This document shows positions 53,934 through 63,557 of a stretch of 64,000 bases of DNA, one piece after another. The stretch comes from Rugamonas fusca (GTDB lineage Bacteria > Pseudomonadota > Gammaproteobacteria > Burkholderiales > Burkholderiaceae_D), in NCBI RefSeq assembly GCF_014042365.1, contig NZ_JACEZS010000014.1:1-64000 (forward strand), in the 5' to 3' direction. Numbering within the stretch: the first letter of the stretch is position 1; every line of letters begins with the position of its first letter. Position numbers and translations under genes: made by a program. The notes under the pieces are model-generated. The model was not told the origin of the DNA. It searched no databases and was given only the letters and a program-made list of their open reading frames with translations.

Positions 53934-55148
53934 ATGAAAGCCTTGCTTACCCCGCACATGCGCCGCCGTGCCGGCGCCGTTGTCCTGCTTAGCGCGAGTG
54001 GCCTGCTGGCCGCTTGCTCCCCATCCACGGCCGTAGCACCTCATGCGCAGGTGGCGGAAGTGGGCGTTTTCACCGTCACGCCGCAGGCGCTGCCGATCAC
54101 CACCGAACTGCCGGGCCGCACGGCCGCGTTCCAGGTGGCCGAGGTGCGCCCGCAGGTGAGCGGTATCGTCCAGCAGCGCCGTTTCGTCGAAGGCGCCGAC
54201 GTGGCGGCTGGCGCCGCCCTGTACCAGATCGACGCGGCCAGCTATCAGGCGGCCTACAACTCGGCCAAGGCGGCGCTGGCCAAGGCCCGCGCCAACCTGC
54301 TCACCAGCGGCCCGAAAGCGGCGCGCTACAAGGAGCTGGTGCAGATCGAAGGCGTGAGCCGCCAGGAGCTCGATGACGCCATCGCCGCCAACGAGCAGGC
54401 CAAGGCGGAAGTGGAATCGGCCACCGCCGCCGTGGAGGCGGCCGCCATCAACCTCAAATACACGCGGGTGGAAGCGCCCATCGGTGGCCGCATCGGTCGC
54501 TCCACGGTGACGCCGGGCGCGCTGGTGACGGCCGGTCAGGCCGCCGCGCTCACCACCGTGCAGCAGCTCGATCCGATCTACGTGGACGTGACCCAGACCA
54601 GCACCGAGATGCTGCGCCTGAAGCGCGCGCTGGAATCGGGCAGCCTGAAACAGTCGGGCGGACAGGCCAAGGTGAGCCTGATCCTGGCCGACGGCAGCAA
54701 GTACGCGCAACCGGGCAAGCTGCAATTCGCCGACGCCAGCGTCGATCCGGGCACTGGCAACGTAACCTTGCGCGCGCTGTTCCCCAATCCCAAGCACGAT
54801 CTGCTGCCCGGCATGTTCGTGCGCGCCGTGCTGGAAAACGGCGTGGACGAACAGGCCATCGCCGTGCCGCAGCAGGGCGTGTCGCGCAATCCCAAGGGCG
54901 AGGCGACGGCGCTGGTGCTGAACAAGGACGGCAAGGTGGAGCAGCGCATCATCGCAACCGGCGGCACACTGGGCGACAAGTGGCTGGTGACGGCTGGCCT
55001 GAGCGCCGGCGACCGCGTGATCGTGGAAGGCGTGCAGAAGGTCAAGCCTGGCGCACCCGCCACCGTGGCTGCCACGCCGGCCGCGTCGCCCGCACCGGCC
55101 GCCGTCGCGGGGGGCGCCATGCCCGCCAACGCCAAGAGCGCGCATTAA
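53934..55148 (+). CDS. RND efflux periplasmic adaptor (AcrA/MexA type)
   Basis: The 404-aa lipoprotein has lipobox LAAC (Cys28), barrel-sandwich and hairpin regions (PGRTAAFQVAEVRPQVSGIV, KSAKAALAKARANL-like coiled coil around 90-165) and a membrane-proximal domain, with an Ala/Pro tail. It links pump and outer-membrane channel. It begins the operon, 16 nt before the pump gene. It matches HlyD/AcrA adaptors throughout. Confidence 0.94.
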   Translation: MKALLTPHMRRRAGAVVLLSASGLLAACSPSTAVAPHAQVAEVGVFTVTPQALPITTELPGRTAAFQVAEVRPQVSGIVQQRRFVEGADVAAGAALYQIDAASYQAAYNSAKAALAKARANLLTSGPKAARYKELVQIEGVSRQELDDAIAANEQAKAEVESATAAVEAAAINLKYTRVEAPIGGRIGRSTVTPGALVTAGQAAALTTVQQLDPIYVDVTQTSTEMLRLKRALESGSLKQSGGQAKVSLILADGSKYAQPGKLQFADASVDPGTGNVTLRALFPNPKHDLLPGMFVRAVLENGVDEQAIAVPQQGVSRNPKGEATALVLNKDGKVEQRIIATGGTLGDKWLVTAGLSAGDRVIVEGVQKVKPGAPATVAATPAASPAPAAVAGGAMPANAKSAH

Positions 55149-55163
55149 GGCGAGGGCATAGTC

Positions 55164-58100
55164 ATGGCTAAATTTTTCATCGACCGGCCCATCTTCGCGT
55201 GGGTGGTGGCGATCGTCATCATGCTGGCCGGCGCGCTGGCGATCCACGGGCTGCCCGTGTCGCAATACCCGAGCATCGCGCCGCCGTCCATTTCCATCAC
55301 CGGCTCCTATCCCGGCGCCTCGGCCCGCACGGTGGAAGACGCCGTCACCCAGGTGATCGAACAGAAGATGAAGGGCATCGACGGCTTGCGCTACATGTCC
55401 TCGTCGAGCGATTCGGCCGGTGGCATCAACATCACGCTGACGTTCCAGAACGGCACCAATCCAGACATCGCGCAAGTGCAGGTGCAGAACAAGCTGCAAC
55501 TGGCCACGCCGCTGCTGCCGGCCGCCGTCACCCAGCAGGGGTTGGTGGTATCGAAGTCCACCAAGAACTTCCTGATGGTGCTGGGCTTTATCTCCGAGGA
55601 CGGCAGCATGAAGCAGGCCGACCTGGGCGACTACGTGGCCGCCAATGTGATCGATCCACTCAGCCGCGTGCAGGGGGTGGGCGACGTGACGCTGTTCGGT
55701 TCCCAGTACGCCATGCGCATCTGGCTCGACCCGGCCAAGCTGCAAAGCTACCAGTTGACGCCGGCCGACGTGAGTGCGGCCATCGTGGCGCAGAACACGG
55801 AAGTGTCAGCCGGTGAGCTGGGCGGCGCACCGGCCGTGCCGGGCCAGCAGCTGAACGCCACCGTGACGGCGCAAAGCCGCTTGCAGACGGCCGAACAGTT
55901 CGGCGCCATCCTGCTCAAGACCTCCAGCAACGGCGCCACCGTGCGCCTGCGCGACGTGGCCCGCATGGAGCTGGGCAGCGAGAGCTACAACACCGTGGCC
56001 CGCTACAACGGCCATGCCGCCACCGGCGTGGCGATCAAGCTGGCCACGGGCGCCAACGCGCTCGACACGGCCGCCGCCGTCAAGCACAAGATTGATTTGA
56101 TGAGCAAGCAGTTCCCGGCCGGGATGAAGGGCGTGGTGGCATATGACACCACGCCGTTCGTCACGCTGTCGATCGAGGAAGTGGTCAAGACGCTGGCCGA
56201 GGCCATCGTGCTGGTGTTCCTCGTCATGTACCTGTTCCTGCAGAACGTGCGCGCCACCTTGATCCCCACCATGGCCGTGCCGGTCGTGTTGCTGGGCACC
56301 TTCGGCGTGCTGGCCGCGCTGGGCTATTCGATCAACACGTTGACCATGTTCGCCATGGTGCTGGCCATCGGCCTGCTGGTGGACGACGCCATCGTGGTGG
56401 TGGAGAACGTGGAGCGGGTGATGACGGAGGAGGGCTTGTCGCCGAAGGAGGCGACCCGCAAGTCGATGGGCCAGATCACGGGCGCGCTGGTGGGCATCGC
56501 CCTGGTGCTGTCGGCCGTGTTCGTACCCATGGCCTTCTTTGGCGGCTCCACCGGCGTAATCTACCGCCAGTTCGCCGTCACCATCGTGTCGGCCATGGTG
56601 CTGTCGGTGCTGGTGGCCATGGTGTTCACGCCAGCCCTGTGCGCGACCTTCCTCAAGCCGGTGGCCAAGGGACACCATGCTGCCAGCACGGGCTTCTTCG
56701 GCTGGTTCAACCGCAGTTTCGAGCGCGGCAGCAGCCGTTACCAGGGCTGGGTGGGCGCAATCCTGCGCCGCGGCGGCCGCTCGATGGCGCTGTACGCGAT
56801 CCTGCTGGCGGTGCTGGCGCTGGCCTTCATGCGCCTGCCCACGTCCTTCCTGCCGGCGGAAGACCAGGGCGTGCTGTTCGCGCAGGTGCAGCTGCCTACC
56901 GGCGCTACCCAGCAACGCACGCTGAAGGTAATCGAGCAGGTCGAACATCATTTCATGGTCGATGAGAAGGATGCCGTGCAGTCGATCTTCACGGTGGCCG
57001 GCTTCAGCTTCGGCGGCAATGGCCAGAACACGGGCATCGCTTTCGTGCGCTTGAAGGACTGGGAGGAACGCAAGAGCGCCGCGCTGCGTGCGCCGGCCGT
57101 CGTGGGCCGTGCCATGGGCGCGTTCTCGCGCATCAAGGACGCGATGGTGTTCGCGTTCGCGCCGCCGGCCGTGCTGGAGCTGGGTAACGCCAGCGGCTTC
57201 GACCTGCAACTGCAGGACCAGGGGGGCGTGGGCCACGACGCGCTGATGGCGGCCCGCAACCAGTTGCTGGGCATGGCGGCCAGGAATCCGCTGCTGGTGG
57301 GCGTGCGCCCCAACGGGCAGGAAGACACGCCGCAGTACAAGATCACGGTGGACCAGCAGCAGGCCGCCGCGCTGGGGCTGGCCATCGCCGACGTCAACAA
57401 GGTGCTCAGCACCGCCTGGGGCGGCGCTTACGTGAACGACTTCGTCGACCGTGGGCGCGTGAAGAAGGTCTACATGCAGGGCCAGGCCGACGCGCGCATG
57501 GTGCCGGAAGACCTGGGCAAATGGTTCGTTCGGAACGCGGCTGGCGAGATGGTGCCATTCTCCGCCTTCGCCAGCGGCCAGTGGATCTACGCTTCGCCGC
57601 GCCTGGAGCGCTACAACGGCATGCCGTCCGTGGAAATCCTGGGCATGCCGGCGCCGGGCCAGAGTTCGGGCGTGGCCATGGCCGAGATGGAAAAGATGGC
57701 GGCCCAGCTGCCGCCCGGCATAGGCTACGAGTGGACCGGCCTGTCCACCGAGGAACGCGACTCCGGCGCGCAAACGCCAGCCCTGTACTCGATCTCGATC
57801 CTGATCGTGTTCCTGTGCCTGGCCGCGCTGTATGAAAGCTGGTCGGTGCCGTTCTCGGTGCTGCTGGTGGTGCCGCTGGGCGTGATCGGCGCCGTGCTGG
57901 GCACGTGGGCCTTCCACCTGTCGAACGACGTGTACTTCCAGGTCGGCCTGTTGACCGTGGTGGGCCTGGCCGCCAAGAACGCCATCCTGATCGTGGAATT
58001 TGCCAAGGAGTTGCAGGAGCAGGGCGTGCCGCTGCAGCAGGCCACGCTGCAGGCCGTGCGCTTGCGGCTGCGTCCCATCCTGATGACGTCGATCGCGTTC

Positions 58101-58298
58101 GGTCTGGGCGTGCTGCCGCTGGCCGTGGCCAACGGCGCCGGTTCGGGCAGCCAGAACGCCATCGGCGTGGGGGTGTTGGGCGGCATGTTGTCGGCCACCT
58201 TCCTCGGCATCTTCTTCGTGCCACTGTTCTTCGTGCTGGTGCGCGGCCTGTTCGCCGCCAAGCACGGCGCGGTGGCTCCAACCGCTGTTGCGGAGTAA
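55164..58298 (+). CDS. RND multidrug efflux pump (AcrB/MexB type)
   Basis: This 1044-aa pump has 12 helices and the two large periplasmic loops of HAE1 RND transporters. The proton relay [16 protein letters not shown] includes the Asp pair (AcrB Asp407/408). N-terminal [20 protein letters not shown] is typical. Expected substrates are hydrophobic and amphiphilic drugs, but specificity cannot be predicted. It is collinear with MexB/AcrB in length. Confidence 0.96.
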   Translation: MAKFFIDRPIFAWVVAIVIMLAGALAIHGLPVSQYPSIAPPSISITGSYPGASARTVEDAVTQVIEQKMKGIDGLRYMSSSSDSAGGINITLTFQNGTNPDIAQVQVQNKLQLATPLLPAAVTQQGLVVSKSTKNFLMVLGFISEDGSMKQADLGDYVAANVIDPLSRVQGVGDVTLFGSQYAMRIWLDPAKLQSYQLTPADVSAAIVAQNTEVSAGELGGAPAVPGQQLNATVTAQSRLQTAEQFGAILLKTSSNGATVRLRDVARMELGSESYNTVARYNGHAATGVAIKLATGANALDTAAAVKHKIDLMSKQFPAGMKGVVAYDTTPFVTLSIEEVVKTLAEAIVLVFLVMYLFLQNVRATLIPTMAVPVVLLGTFGVLAALGYSINTLTMFAMVLAIGLLVDDAIVVVENVERVMTEEGLSPKEATRKSMGQITGALVGIALVLSAVFVPMAFFGGSTGVIYRQFAVTIVSAMVLSVLVAMVFTPALCATFLKPVAKGHHAASTGFFGWFNRSFERGSSRYQGWVGAILRRGGRSMALYAILLAVLALAFMRLPTSFLPAEDQGVLFAQVQLPTGATQQRTLKVIEQVEHHFMVDEKDAVQSIFTVAGFSFGGNGQNTGIAFVRLKDWEERKSAALRAPAVVGRAMGAFSRIKDAMVFAFAPPAVLELGNASGFDLQLQDQGGVGHDALMAARNQLLGMAARNPLLVGVRPNGQEDTPQYKITVDQQQAAALGLAIADVNKVLSTAWGGAYVNDFVDRGRVKKVYMQGQADARMVPEDLGKWFVRNAAGEMVPFSAFASGQWIYASPRLERYNGMPSVEILGMPAPGQSSGVAMAEMEKMAAQLPPGIGYEWTGLSTEERDSGAQTPALYSISILIVFLCLAALYESWSVPFSVLLVVPLGVIGAVLGTWAFHLSNDVYFQVGLLTVVGLAAKNAILIVEFAKELQEQGVPLQQATLQAVRLRLRPILMTSIAFGLGVLPLAVANGAGSGSQNAIGVGVLGGMLSATFLGIFFVPLFFVLVRGLFAAKHGAVAPTAVAE

Positions 58299-58303
58299 CG
58301 CAT

Positions 58304-59770
58304 ATGAACAAGACCTTGATTTCCATCGCGGCGGGTGTGCTGCTGTCCGGTTGCAGCCTGGCGCCCGTGTACCAGCAGCCGCTGGCGCCTGTCGCGCAAG
58401 CGTGGCCGTCCGGCGACGCCTACAAGCCCGCGCCAGCGGCGCCCGGCGCGCAAGCCGCCGCCGACATCGCCTGGCGCGACTACTTCACCGATGCGCGCCT
58501 GCGCCAGGTGATCGCGCTGGCGCTGGCCAACAACCGCGACTTGCGGGTGGCCGCGCTCAATATCGAGAAGGCACGCGCCCAGTACGGCGTGACCGGCGCG
58601 GCGCAACTGCCGTCCGTGTCGGCCTCGGTGAGCCAGAACGCGTCGCGCACGCCGGCCAATATGCGGCCTGACGGTGAGGCGGCCATCAACCGCCAGTACA
58701 GCGGCGGCCTGGGCGTGGCGTCATATGAGCTGGACTTCTTCGGCAAGGTGCGCAACCTGTCCGAGGCCGGCCTGCAAACCTACCTGGGCACGGAGGAAGC
58801 GCGCCGCGCTGCGCAAATCAGCCTGGTGGCGGAAGTGGCCAACAGCTACCTGACGCTCATCGCGGACCAGCAGCGGCTGGCGCTGGCGGCCGATACGCTC
58901 AAGAGCCAGCAGATCAGCTATGAACTGAGCCAGCGCCGCTTCGCCGCCGGCGCCACCTCTGGCGTGGACATGTACGAGGCGCAGAGCAGCGTGGAAGCTG
59001 CCCGCAACGAGATGGCCGTCTACACGGCGCAGGTGGCGCAGGACCGTAACGCGCTCACGTTGCTGGTTGGCGGCGCCGTGCCGGACGCCATGCTGCCGCA
59101 GGGCGAACTGGAAGCGGTGGCGCAGACGGCCAGCCTGCCTGAAGGCTTGCCGTCCGACGTGCTGCGGCGCCGGCCCGACGTGCTGCAGGCGGAACGGACG
59201 CTGCGCGCGGCCAACGCCAACATCGGCGCGGCGCGCGCCGCCTTCTTCCCCAGCATTTCGCTGACGGCGACGGCCGGCAGCGCCAGCGGCGACCTGACTG
59301 GTTTGTTCAAGGGCGGCTCGTCGGCGTGGACGTTCCTGCCGCAGATCCGCCTGCCGATCTTCGACGGTGGCGCCAACCGCGCCAACCTCGATATCGCCAA
59401 GGTGGACCGCGACATCGCCGTGGCCAGATACGACAAGGCGATCCAGGGCGCGTTCCGCGAAGTGGCCGACGCGCTGGCCCAGCACGGTACGCTGGATGAG
59501 CGGCTGGCGTCGCAGCAGGCGCTGGCCGAGGCGTCGGACAAGAGCTTCCGCATCCACCAAGCGCGCTACGAGAAGGGCGCCGAGTCCTACCTGAACGCGC
59601 TGGTGTCGCAGCGCGCGCTGTACGCGGCCCGGCAAAGCCTGATCACGGCGCGCCTGGCCAAGGCCAGCAACGCCGTCACGCTGTACAAGGTGCTGGGCGG
59701 CGGCTGGCAGGAGGAGGGCGGCGGCCAGGTGGCGGCGGCTGGTACCACCGCCGGCGCGCGGGCAAATTGA
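58304..59770 (+). CDS. RND outer-membrane channel (OprM/TolC-like)
   Basis: The start is ATG at MNKTLISIAAGVLLSGC, 5 nt after the pump stop, with lipobox LSGC (Cys17). The 488-aa lipoprotein has OprM repeats such as VAEVANSYLTLIADQQRLAL and RPDVLQAERTLRAANANIGA. It forms the trimeric exit duct. A longer upstream frame lies inside the pump gene and was rejected. Confidence 0.94.
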   Translation: MNKTLISIAAGVLLSGCSLAPVYQQPLAPVAQAWPSGDAYKPAPAAPGAQAAADIAWRDYFTDARLRQVIALALANNRDLRVAALNIEKARAQYGVTGAAQLPSVSASVSQNASRTPANMRPDGEAAINRQYSGGLGVASYELDFFGKVRNLSEAGLQTYLGTEEARRAAQISLVAEVANSYLTLIADQQRLALAADTLKSQQISYELSQRRFAAGATSGVDMYEAQSSVEAARNEMAVYTAQVAQDRNALTLLVGGAVPDAMLPQGELEAVAQTASLPEGLPSDVLRRRPDVLQAERTLRAANANIGAARAAFFPSISLTATAGSASGDLTGLFKGGSSAWTFLPQIRLPIFDGGANRANLDIAKVDRDIAVARYDKAIQGAFREVADALAQHGTLDERLASQQALAEASDKSFRIHQARYEKGAESYLNALVSQRALYAARQSLITARLAKASNAVTLYKVLGGGWQEEGGGQVAAAGTTAGARAN

Positions 59771-59826
59771 CAAACGGCGCCGCCTTGGCCACAGTATCGC
59801 CTGGACCAGATATCACGAAAGCAGCC

Positions 59827-60438
59827 ATGAGCATCACGGAAAAACGCCACACGGACCCGGAGCGGGCGCAGAGCCGCCGCAGGCAGGTGCTCGACGCGGC
59901 GGCCCTGTGTTTCAGCCGCAGCGGTTTTCATGGCGCCAGCATGGCCGAGATTTCGAAGGCGGCCGGCATGAGCGCGGGCCACATCTACAACTACTTCGAC
60001 GGCAAGGATGCGATCATCGCGGCCTTCGTGGAAGAGGAAGTGGAGCGCGTGGCGCTGCTGCTGCGCGACCTGGAGCAGAAGGACGATCCGCTGCAAGCCA
60101 TCGTCGACGAGAGCGACAACTCCGTCGACGAGCACATGGCGCCCGATTTCTGGCGGCTCAAGCTGGAAATATTTGCTGAGGCGTCGCGTAATCCCAAGGT
60201 GGCGGCCGTGATGGTGAACGCGGATCTGCGCATGCGCACGCAGTTCCGCGCCATCGTCAAGGCGGGCCGCGAACGGCATGGCCTGGCGGCGGACGACGCC
60301 ACCATCGACGGCCGGCTGGAAGCGACCATTGCATTGTTCCAGGGGCTGGCGCTGCGGGCGTTGCATCATCCTGAACTGGACAAGGCTGCGCTCAAGCGCG
60401 CTTACCGCGTCGGGCTCGGGGCGCTGCTGCTGTCCTAG
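59827..60438 (+). CDS. TetR-family regulator of the RND operon
   Basis: The start is ATG at MSITEKRHTDPERAQSRRRQ; a TTG at 59767 overlapping the channel gene is unlikely to be used. The 203-aa protein has a TetR helix-turn-helix (MAEISKAAGMSAGHIYNYFDG) and a ligand-binding alpha domain with a C-terminal TetR_C-like region (GLALRALHHPELDKAALKRA). It is last in the operon and probably represses it by binding the palindrome at the promoter, being released by pump substrates. Confidence 0.9.
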   Translation: MSITEKRHTDPERAQSRRRQVLDAAALCFSRSGFHGASMAEISKAAGMSAGHIYNYFDGKDAIIAAFVEEEVERVALLLRDLEQKDDPLQAIVDESDNSVDEHMAPDFWRLKLEIFAEASRNPKVAAVMVNADLRMRTQFRAIVKAGRERHGLAADDATIDGRLEATIALFQGLALRALHHPELDKAALKRAYRVGLGALLLS

Positions 60439-60489
60439 TGCCATGAAGGCTGTTTCATCTTCCCGTACAACTACCCGTAAGGAATCCGC

Positions 60490-61197
60490 ATGACCTCCTA
60501 CGTTTTCCCCGCCCATGACATCGTCGGCCTGCCGGTGGCCGGCACCGAACAGCGCTTCCCCGTGCGGCGTGTCTACTGCGTGGGCCGCAACTACGCCGCG
60601 CACGCGCGCGAGATGGGTTTCGATCCCGAGCGCGAGCCGCCGTTCTTCTTCTGCAAACCGAACGATGCGCAGGCCGTGGTGCCGGTCGCGCCGGGGCAGG
60701 TACTGGAGCTGCCGTATCCGCCGGCCACGGCCAACCTGCACTACGAGTGTGAGCTGGTGGTGGCGCTGGGCGTGGGCGGGCGCAATATCGCCGTGGAGGA
60801 TGCGGCGCGCCACATCTACGGCTACGCCGTGGGCCTGGACATGACGCGGCGCGACCTGCAGTTCAAGATGCGCGACGCCGGCCGGCCATGGGAGATCGGC
60901 AAGGCCTTCGACTTTTCCGCGCCGGTGGGCACGCTGGTGCGCGCGGCCGAAGCGGGCGACATCCACCACGCGGCCATCACGCTGGACGTGGACGGCGTGC
61001 GCAAGCAGGACAGCACCATCGCCCACCTGATCTGGTCCGTGAGCGAGACGATTGCCAACCTTTCGACCCTGTTCGCACTGGAGCCGGGTGACCTGATCTT
61101 CACCGGCACGCCCGAAGGCGTGGGCGCCGTGGTGCGCGGCCAGGCGCTGGTCGGGCGCGTGGCTGGGCTGCCGGAACTGGCCGTCAAGCTGGTGTGA
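60490..61197 (+). CDS. Fumarylacetoacetate hydrolase-family protein
   Basis: ATG with AGGA six bases upstream. The 235-aa protein has YCVGRNYAAHAREMG, the metal-binding LHYECELVVALG, AVGLDMTRRDLQ and TGTPEGVGAVVRGQ, all FAH hallmarks. Such small members hydrolyse or decarboxylate dicarbonyl compounds (oxaloacetate, fumarylpyruvate). It lies 51 nt after the TetR gene, so may be cotranscribed, but no functional link to efflux is known. Confidence 0.92.
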   Translation: MTSYVFPAHDIVGLPVAGTEQRFPVRRVYCVGRNYAAHAREMGFDPEREPPFFFCKPNDAQAVVPVAPGQVLELPYPPATANLHYECELVVALGVGGRNIAVEDAARHIYGYAVGLDMTRRDLQFKMRDAGRPWEIGKAFDFSAPVGTLVRAAEAGDIHHAAITLDVDGVRKQDSTIAHLIWSVSETIANLSTLFALEPGDLIFTGTPEGVGAVVRGQALVGRVAGLPELAVKLV

Positions 61198-61284
61198 ATG
61201 TTGGATGCGGCAATATCCGACCAAAATGTAAGGTTTATTGCCGAAAGGTGTCCCGCAAGTGTGGCAAAAGGATAAGCGGGCTGC

Positions 61285-61290
61285 TATAAT
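61285..61290 (+). promoter_or_regulatory. -10 box of the tRNA-Pro gene
   Basis: TATAAT lies 11 nt before the tRNA 5' end; transcription would start near 61297. No clear -35 consensus is visible upstream. Confidence 0.6.
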
Positions 61291-61301
61291 GCTTGCCTAG
61301 T

Positions 61302-61378
61302 CGGGGCGTAGCGCAGCCTGGTAGCGTACTTGCATGGGGTGCAAGGGGTCGGAAGTTCGAATCTTCTCGCCCCGACCA
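61302..61378 (+). tRNA. tRNA-Pro (anticodon GGG)
   Basis: A complete 77-base cloverleaf: acceptor CGGGGCG/CGCCCCG, D arm with GCGCAGCCTGGTAGCGT, anticodon stem CTTGC/GCAAG enclosing loop ATGGGGT (anticodon GGG), T arm GGAAG-TTCGAAT-CTTCT, and encoded CCA. It resembles E. coli proL. Confidence 0.96.
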
Positions 61379-61394
61379 ATAGATTTAACGAGAT

Positions 61395-61420
61395 AGGCCA
61401 ACCTTCGGGTTGGCCTTTTT
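61395..61420 (+). terminator. Intrinsic terminator of the tRNA-Pro gene
   Basis: AGGCCAACC-TTCG-GGTTGGCCT with a tetraloop of the UUCG type, followed by four to five T. Confidence 0.93.
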
Positions 61421-61588
61421 CGTTTGCATCATTCAATGGCTACCCCAATGGGGGGATTACCGGAGTAGCACAGCAATTAGTCGACATGCCACATACATTT
61501 TTCCTCGAAAATTGAATCGCTATTGCTCATGGGGTAAGTACGATCGGCGCTTTGGGTCAATCCGGCGTCGGCGCCAACACCGGTGGGA

Positions 61589-63268
61589 TCAGAATTTTTC
61601 CCAGTCGGTGCCGACAGCCGCCGCCTTGCGGGGTGCCGGCGCGCCCAGCTCGGTCAGCCGAAGGGGACTTTTCGCGGCCCTGGCTTCGAGCGGTACGGCA
61701 GGCGCCAGCGGCCGGGTACGGCCGTCCGTCCCGACCTTGAAGATGTCCACCACTTGGGCCAGACCGTCGGCCTGCTCCTGCATCGAGCCGGCGGCGGCAG
61801 CGGCCTGTTCCACCAGCGCCGCGTTCTGCTGGGTGACATTGTCCATTTGAATGATGGCCTCGTTGATTTGTTCGATCCCAGTGCTTTGCTCGCGGCTGGC
61901 CGACGATATATCGGCCACGATCGCGCTCACTTGGTGAACGCTGTCGACCACTTGTTGCATGGTGGTGCCGGCCTGCTGCGCCAATTCGCTACCAGACGCC
62001 ACCTGCGTGACCGAATGGTTGATCAAATCCTTTATTTCCTTGGCGGCCGCTGCGCTGCGCTGCGCCAGGTTGCGGACTTCTGTCGCCACCACGGCAAAGC
62101 CGCGCCCTTGTTCGCCGGCGCGCGCCGCTTCCACGGCGGCGTTTAGGGCCAGGATGTTGGTCTGGAATGCGATGCCGTCGATGACGCCGATAATATCGAC
62201 AATCTTGCGCGAAGAGTCATTGATCGCGTTCATGGTGCCCACCATCTGCTGCACCATTGCACCGCCGCGGGACGCCACATCGGAGGCCTTGCCGGCTAGC
62301 TGGTTGGCCTGTTGCGCGTTATCGGCGTTCTGCTTGACAGTACTGGTCAGCTCTTCCATCGAGGAGGCGGTTTCCTCCAGCGCGCTGGCCTGTTGCTCGG
62401 TGCGCGACGACAGGTCTAGGTTGCCGTGCGCAATTTCGCGTGAGGCAGTGCCGATGGTGTCGCTGGCCTGGCGCACCCGGCCAACGATGCCGGCCAGATT
62501 ATGGTTCATGTCCTGTAGCGCCAGTAGCAGCTGTCCCATTTCATTGCGGGCGCCAATCTCGATGTGCCCGGTCAGATCGCCGCGGGCCACGCTTTGCGCC
62601 ACCTGAACGGCCTGTGCCAGCGGCTGGGTAATAGCACGCAGCAGCCAGGCGCCGAAGATGATGGCCAGCGCCAGGGCGGCCAGCAGCACCACGCAGACCA
62701 CGATACGGAAACGTTGGTATTGCTGCTGCGAGCGGTCGTATTCGCCTTTTGCCACGGTGAGCTGCAGCGCGATCAGGTCGTTGAGCGGGGTACGCACCTT
62801 GGCGTAGAGCGGCATCACCTTCTGGTGCAGGATCTCGGTCATTCCAGCCATATCACCCGTCCTGGCCGCCGCAACTGCCGGTTCCACGCCCTCTCGAACA
62901 AAGGTCTGACGCGCAGCGACGAACTGCTCGGCCAACTGCTTTTCCTCGGGCGTCAAATAGGTCGCCGTGTATTCGTCCCAAATCTTGTCCACTTCGAGAC
63001 GGTTGTTCACCACGGCCTCGACCATGGTGGGGAGCTGGGCGGGGTCTTGGGTGGCCGAGCTGGCGATGGCCAGCTGGCTGCGGTTGAGGCCGCGGATGAT
63101 GCGGTCGAGCTGACCTAGGGCCACCAGGCGGTCGTCATAGATTGTTTTCACCGCACTATTGCTGGTTTGCAGGCTGAACAGACCGGCCAGGCCGATGCCC
63201 ACCATCATGACGCTGAGCGCGGCGAGCGTCGCAATCAGCAAGCTTTTGATTGAAATATGCTTGAACAT
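61589..63268 (-). CDS. Methyl-accepting chemotaxis protein with 4-helix-bundle sensor and DWEKF tail
   Basis: ATG with GGGGA ribosome site. The 559-aa protein has a first helix (about 10-32), a Tar-like 4HB periplasmic domain (about 33-190), a second helix (about 190-212), HAMP, and an MCP signalling domain ([20 protein letters not shown]). A flexible Ala/Pro-rich tail ends in DWEKF, close to the NWETF pentapeptide that tethers CheR in E. coli receptors. So it is probably a high-abundance receptor assisting adaptation of others. Ligand unknown. Confidence 0.94.
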   Translation of the reverse strand: MFKHISIKSLLIATLAALSVMMVGIGLAGLFSLQTSNSAVKTIYDDRLVALGQLDRIIRGLNRSQLAIASSATQDPAQLPTMVEAVVNNRLEVDKIWDEYTATYLTPEEKQLAEQFVAARQTFVREGVEPAVAAARTGDMAGMTEILHQKVMPLYAKVRTPLNDLIALQLTVAKGEYDRSQQQYQRFRIVVCVVLLAALALAIIFGAWLLRAITQPLAQAVQVAQSVARGDLTGHIEIGARNEMGQLLLALQDMNHNLAGIVGRVRQASDTIGTASREIAHGNLDLSSRTEQQASALEETASSMEELTSTVKQNADNAQQANQLAGKASDVASRGGAMVQQMVGTMNAINDSSRKIVDIIGVIDGIAFQTNILALNAAVEAARAGEQGRGFAVVATEVRNLAQRSAAAAKEIKDLINHSVTQVASGSELAQQAGTTMQQVVDSVHQVSAIVADISSASREQSTGIEQINEAIIQMDNVTQQNAALVEQAAAAAGSMQEQADGLAQVVDIFKVGTDGRTRPLAPAVPLEARAAKSPLRLTELGAPAPRKAAAVGTDWEKF

Positions 63269-63433
63269 AAGGTCCCCTTGGCGTGTTTCGTGGTTGGGTG
63301 CGCTAGTCTGGGGGCTAGGCCGCGAGGGCTGGACTGGGGCCGCAATGTTTGGGCGGTGAGGTGCGCTGTCGGGCAGGTTTGCGGTCAGGGGCGGTGACGG
63401 TCGGCTGCTTCATTGCAAAACGATAGTAACGTG

Positions 63434-63467
63434 ATTACCTAGCGCAAAGCAAATGCAAATAGGTAAT
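63434..63467. promoter_or_regulatory. Inverted repeat ATTACCTA-N18-TAGGTAAT upstream of the chemoreceptor
   Basis: Perfect 8-bp arms at 63434-63441 and 63460-63467, separated by 18 bases, lie in the gap between the LysR gene and the chemoreceptor, about 170-200 nt before its ATG. A regulator-binding site is the simplest reading. Confidence 0.5.
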
Positions 63468-63557
63468 TTCCAGTATCTTGCGGGCCGGGCAAATCATGGG
63501 CCGCCAGTCAGTGTGCAGCGTCGGTCGGCCCGCTTTTGGCGTCTACGCCAAATTGAA

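Noticed and set aside
61302..61400. tRNA-Pro as the attachment site of a genomic island
   Set aside because: No second copy of the tRNA 3' end, integrase or phage gene is visible up to the window edge.
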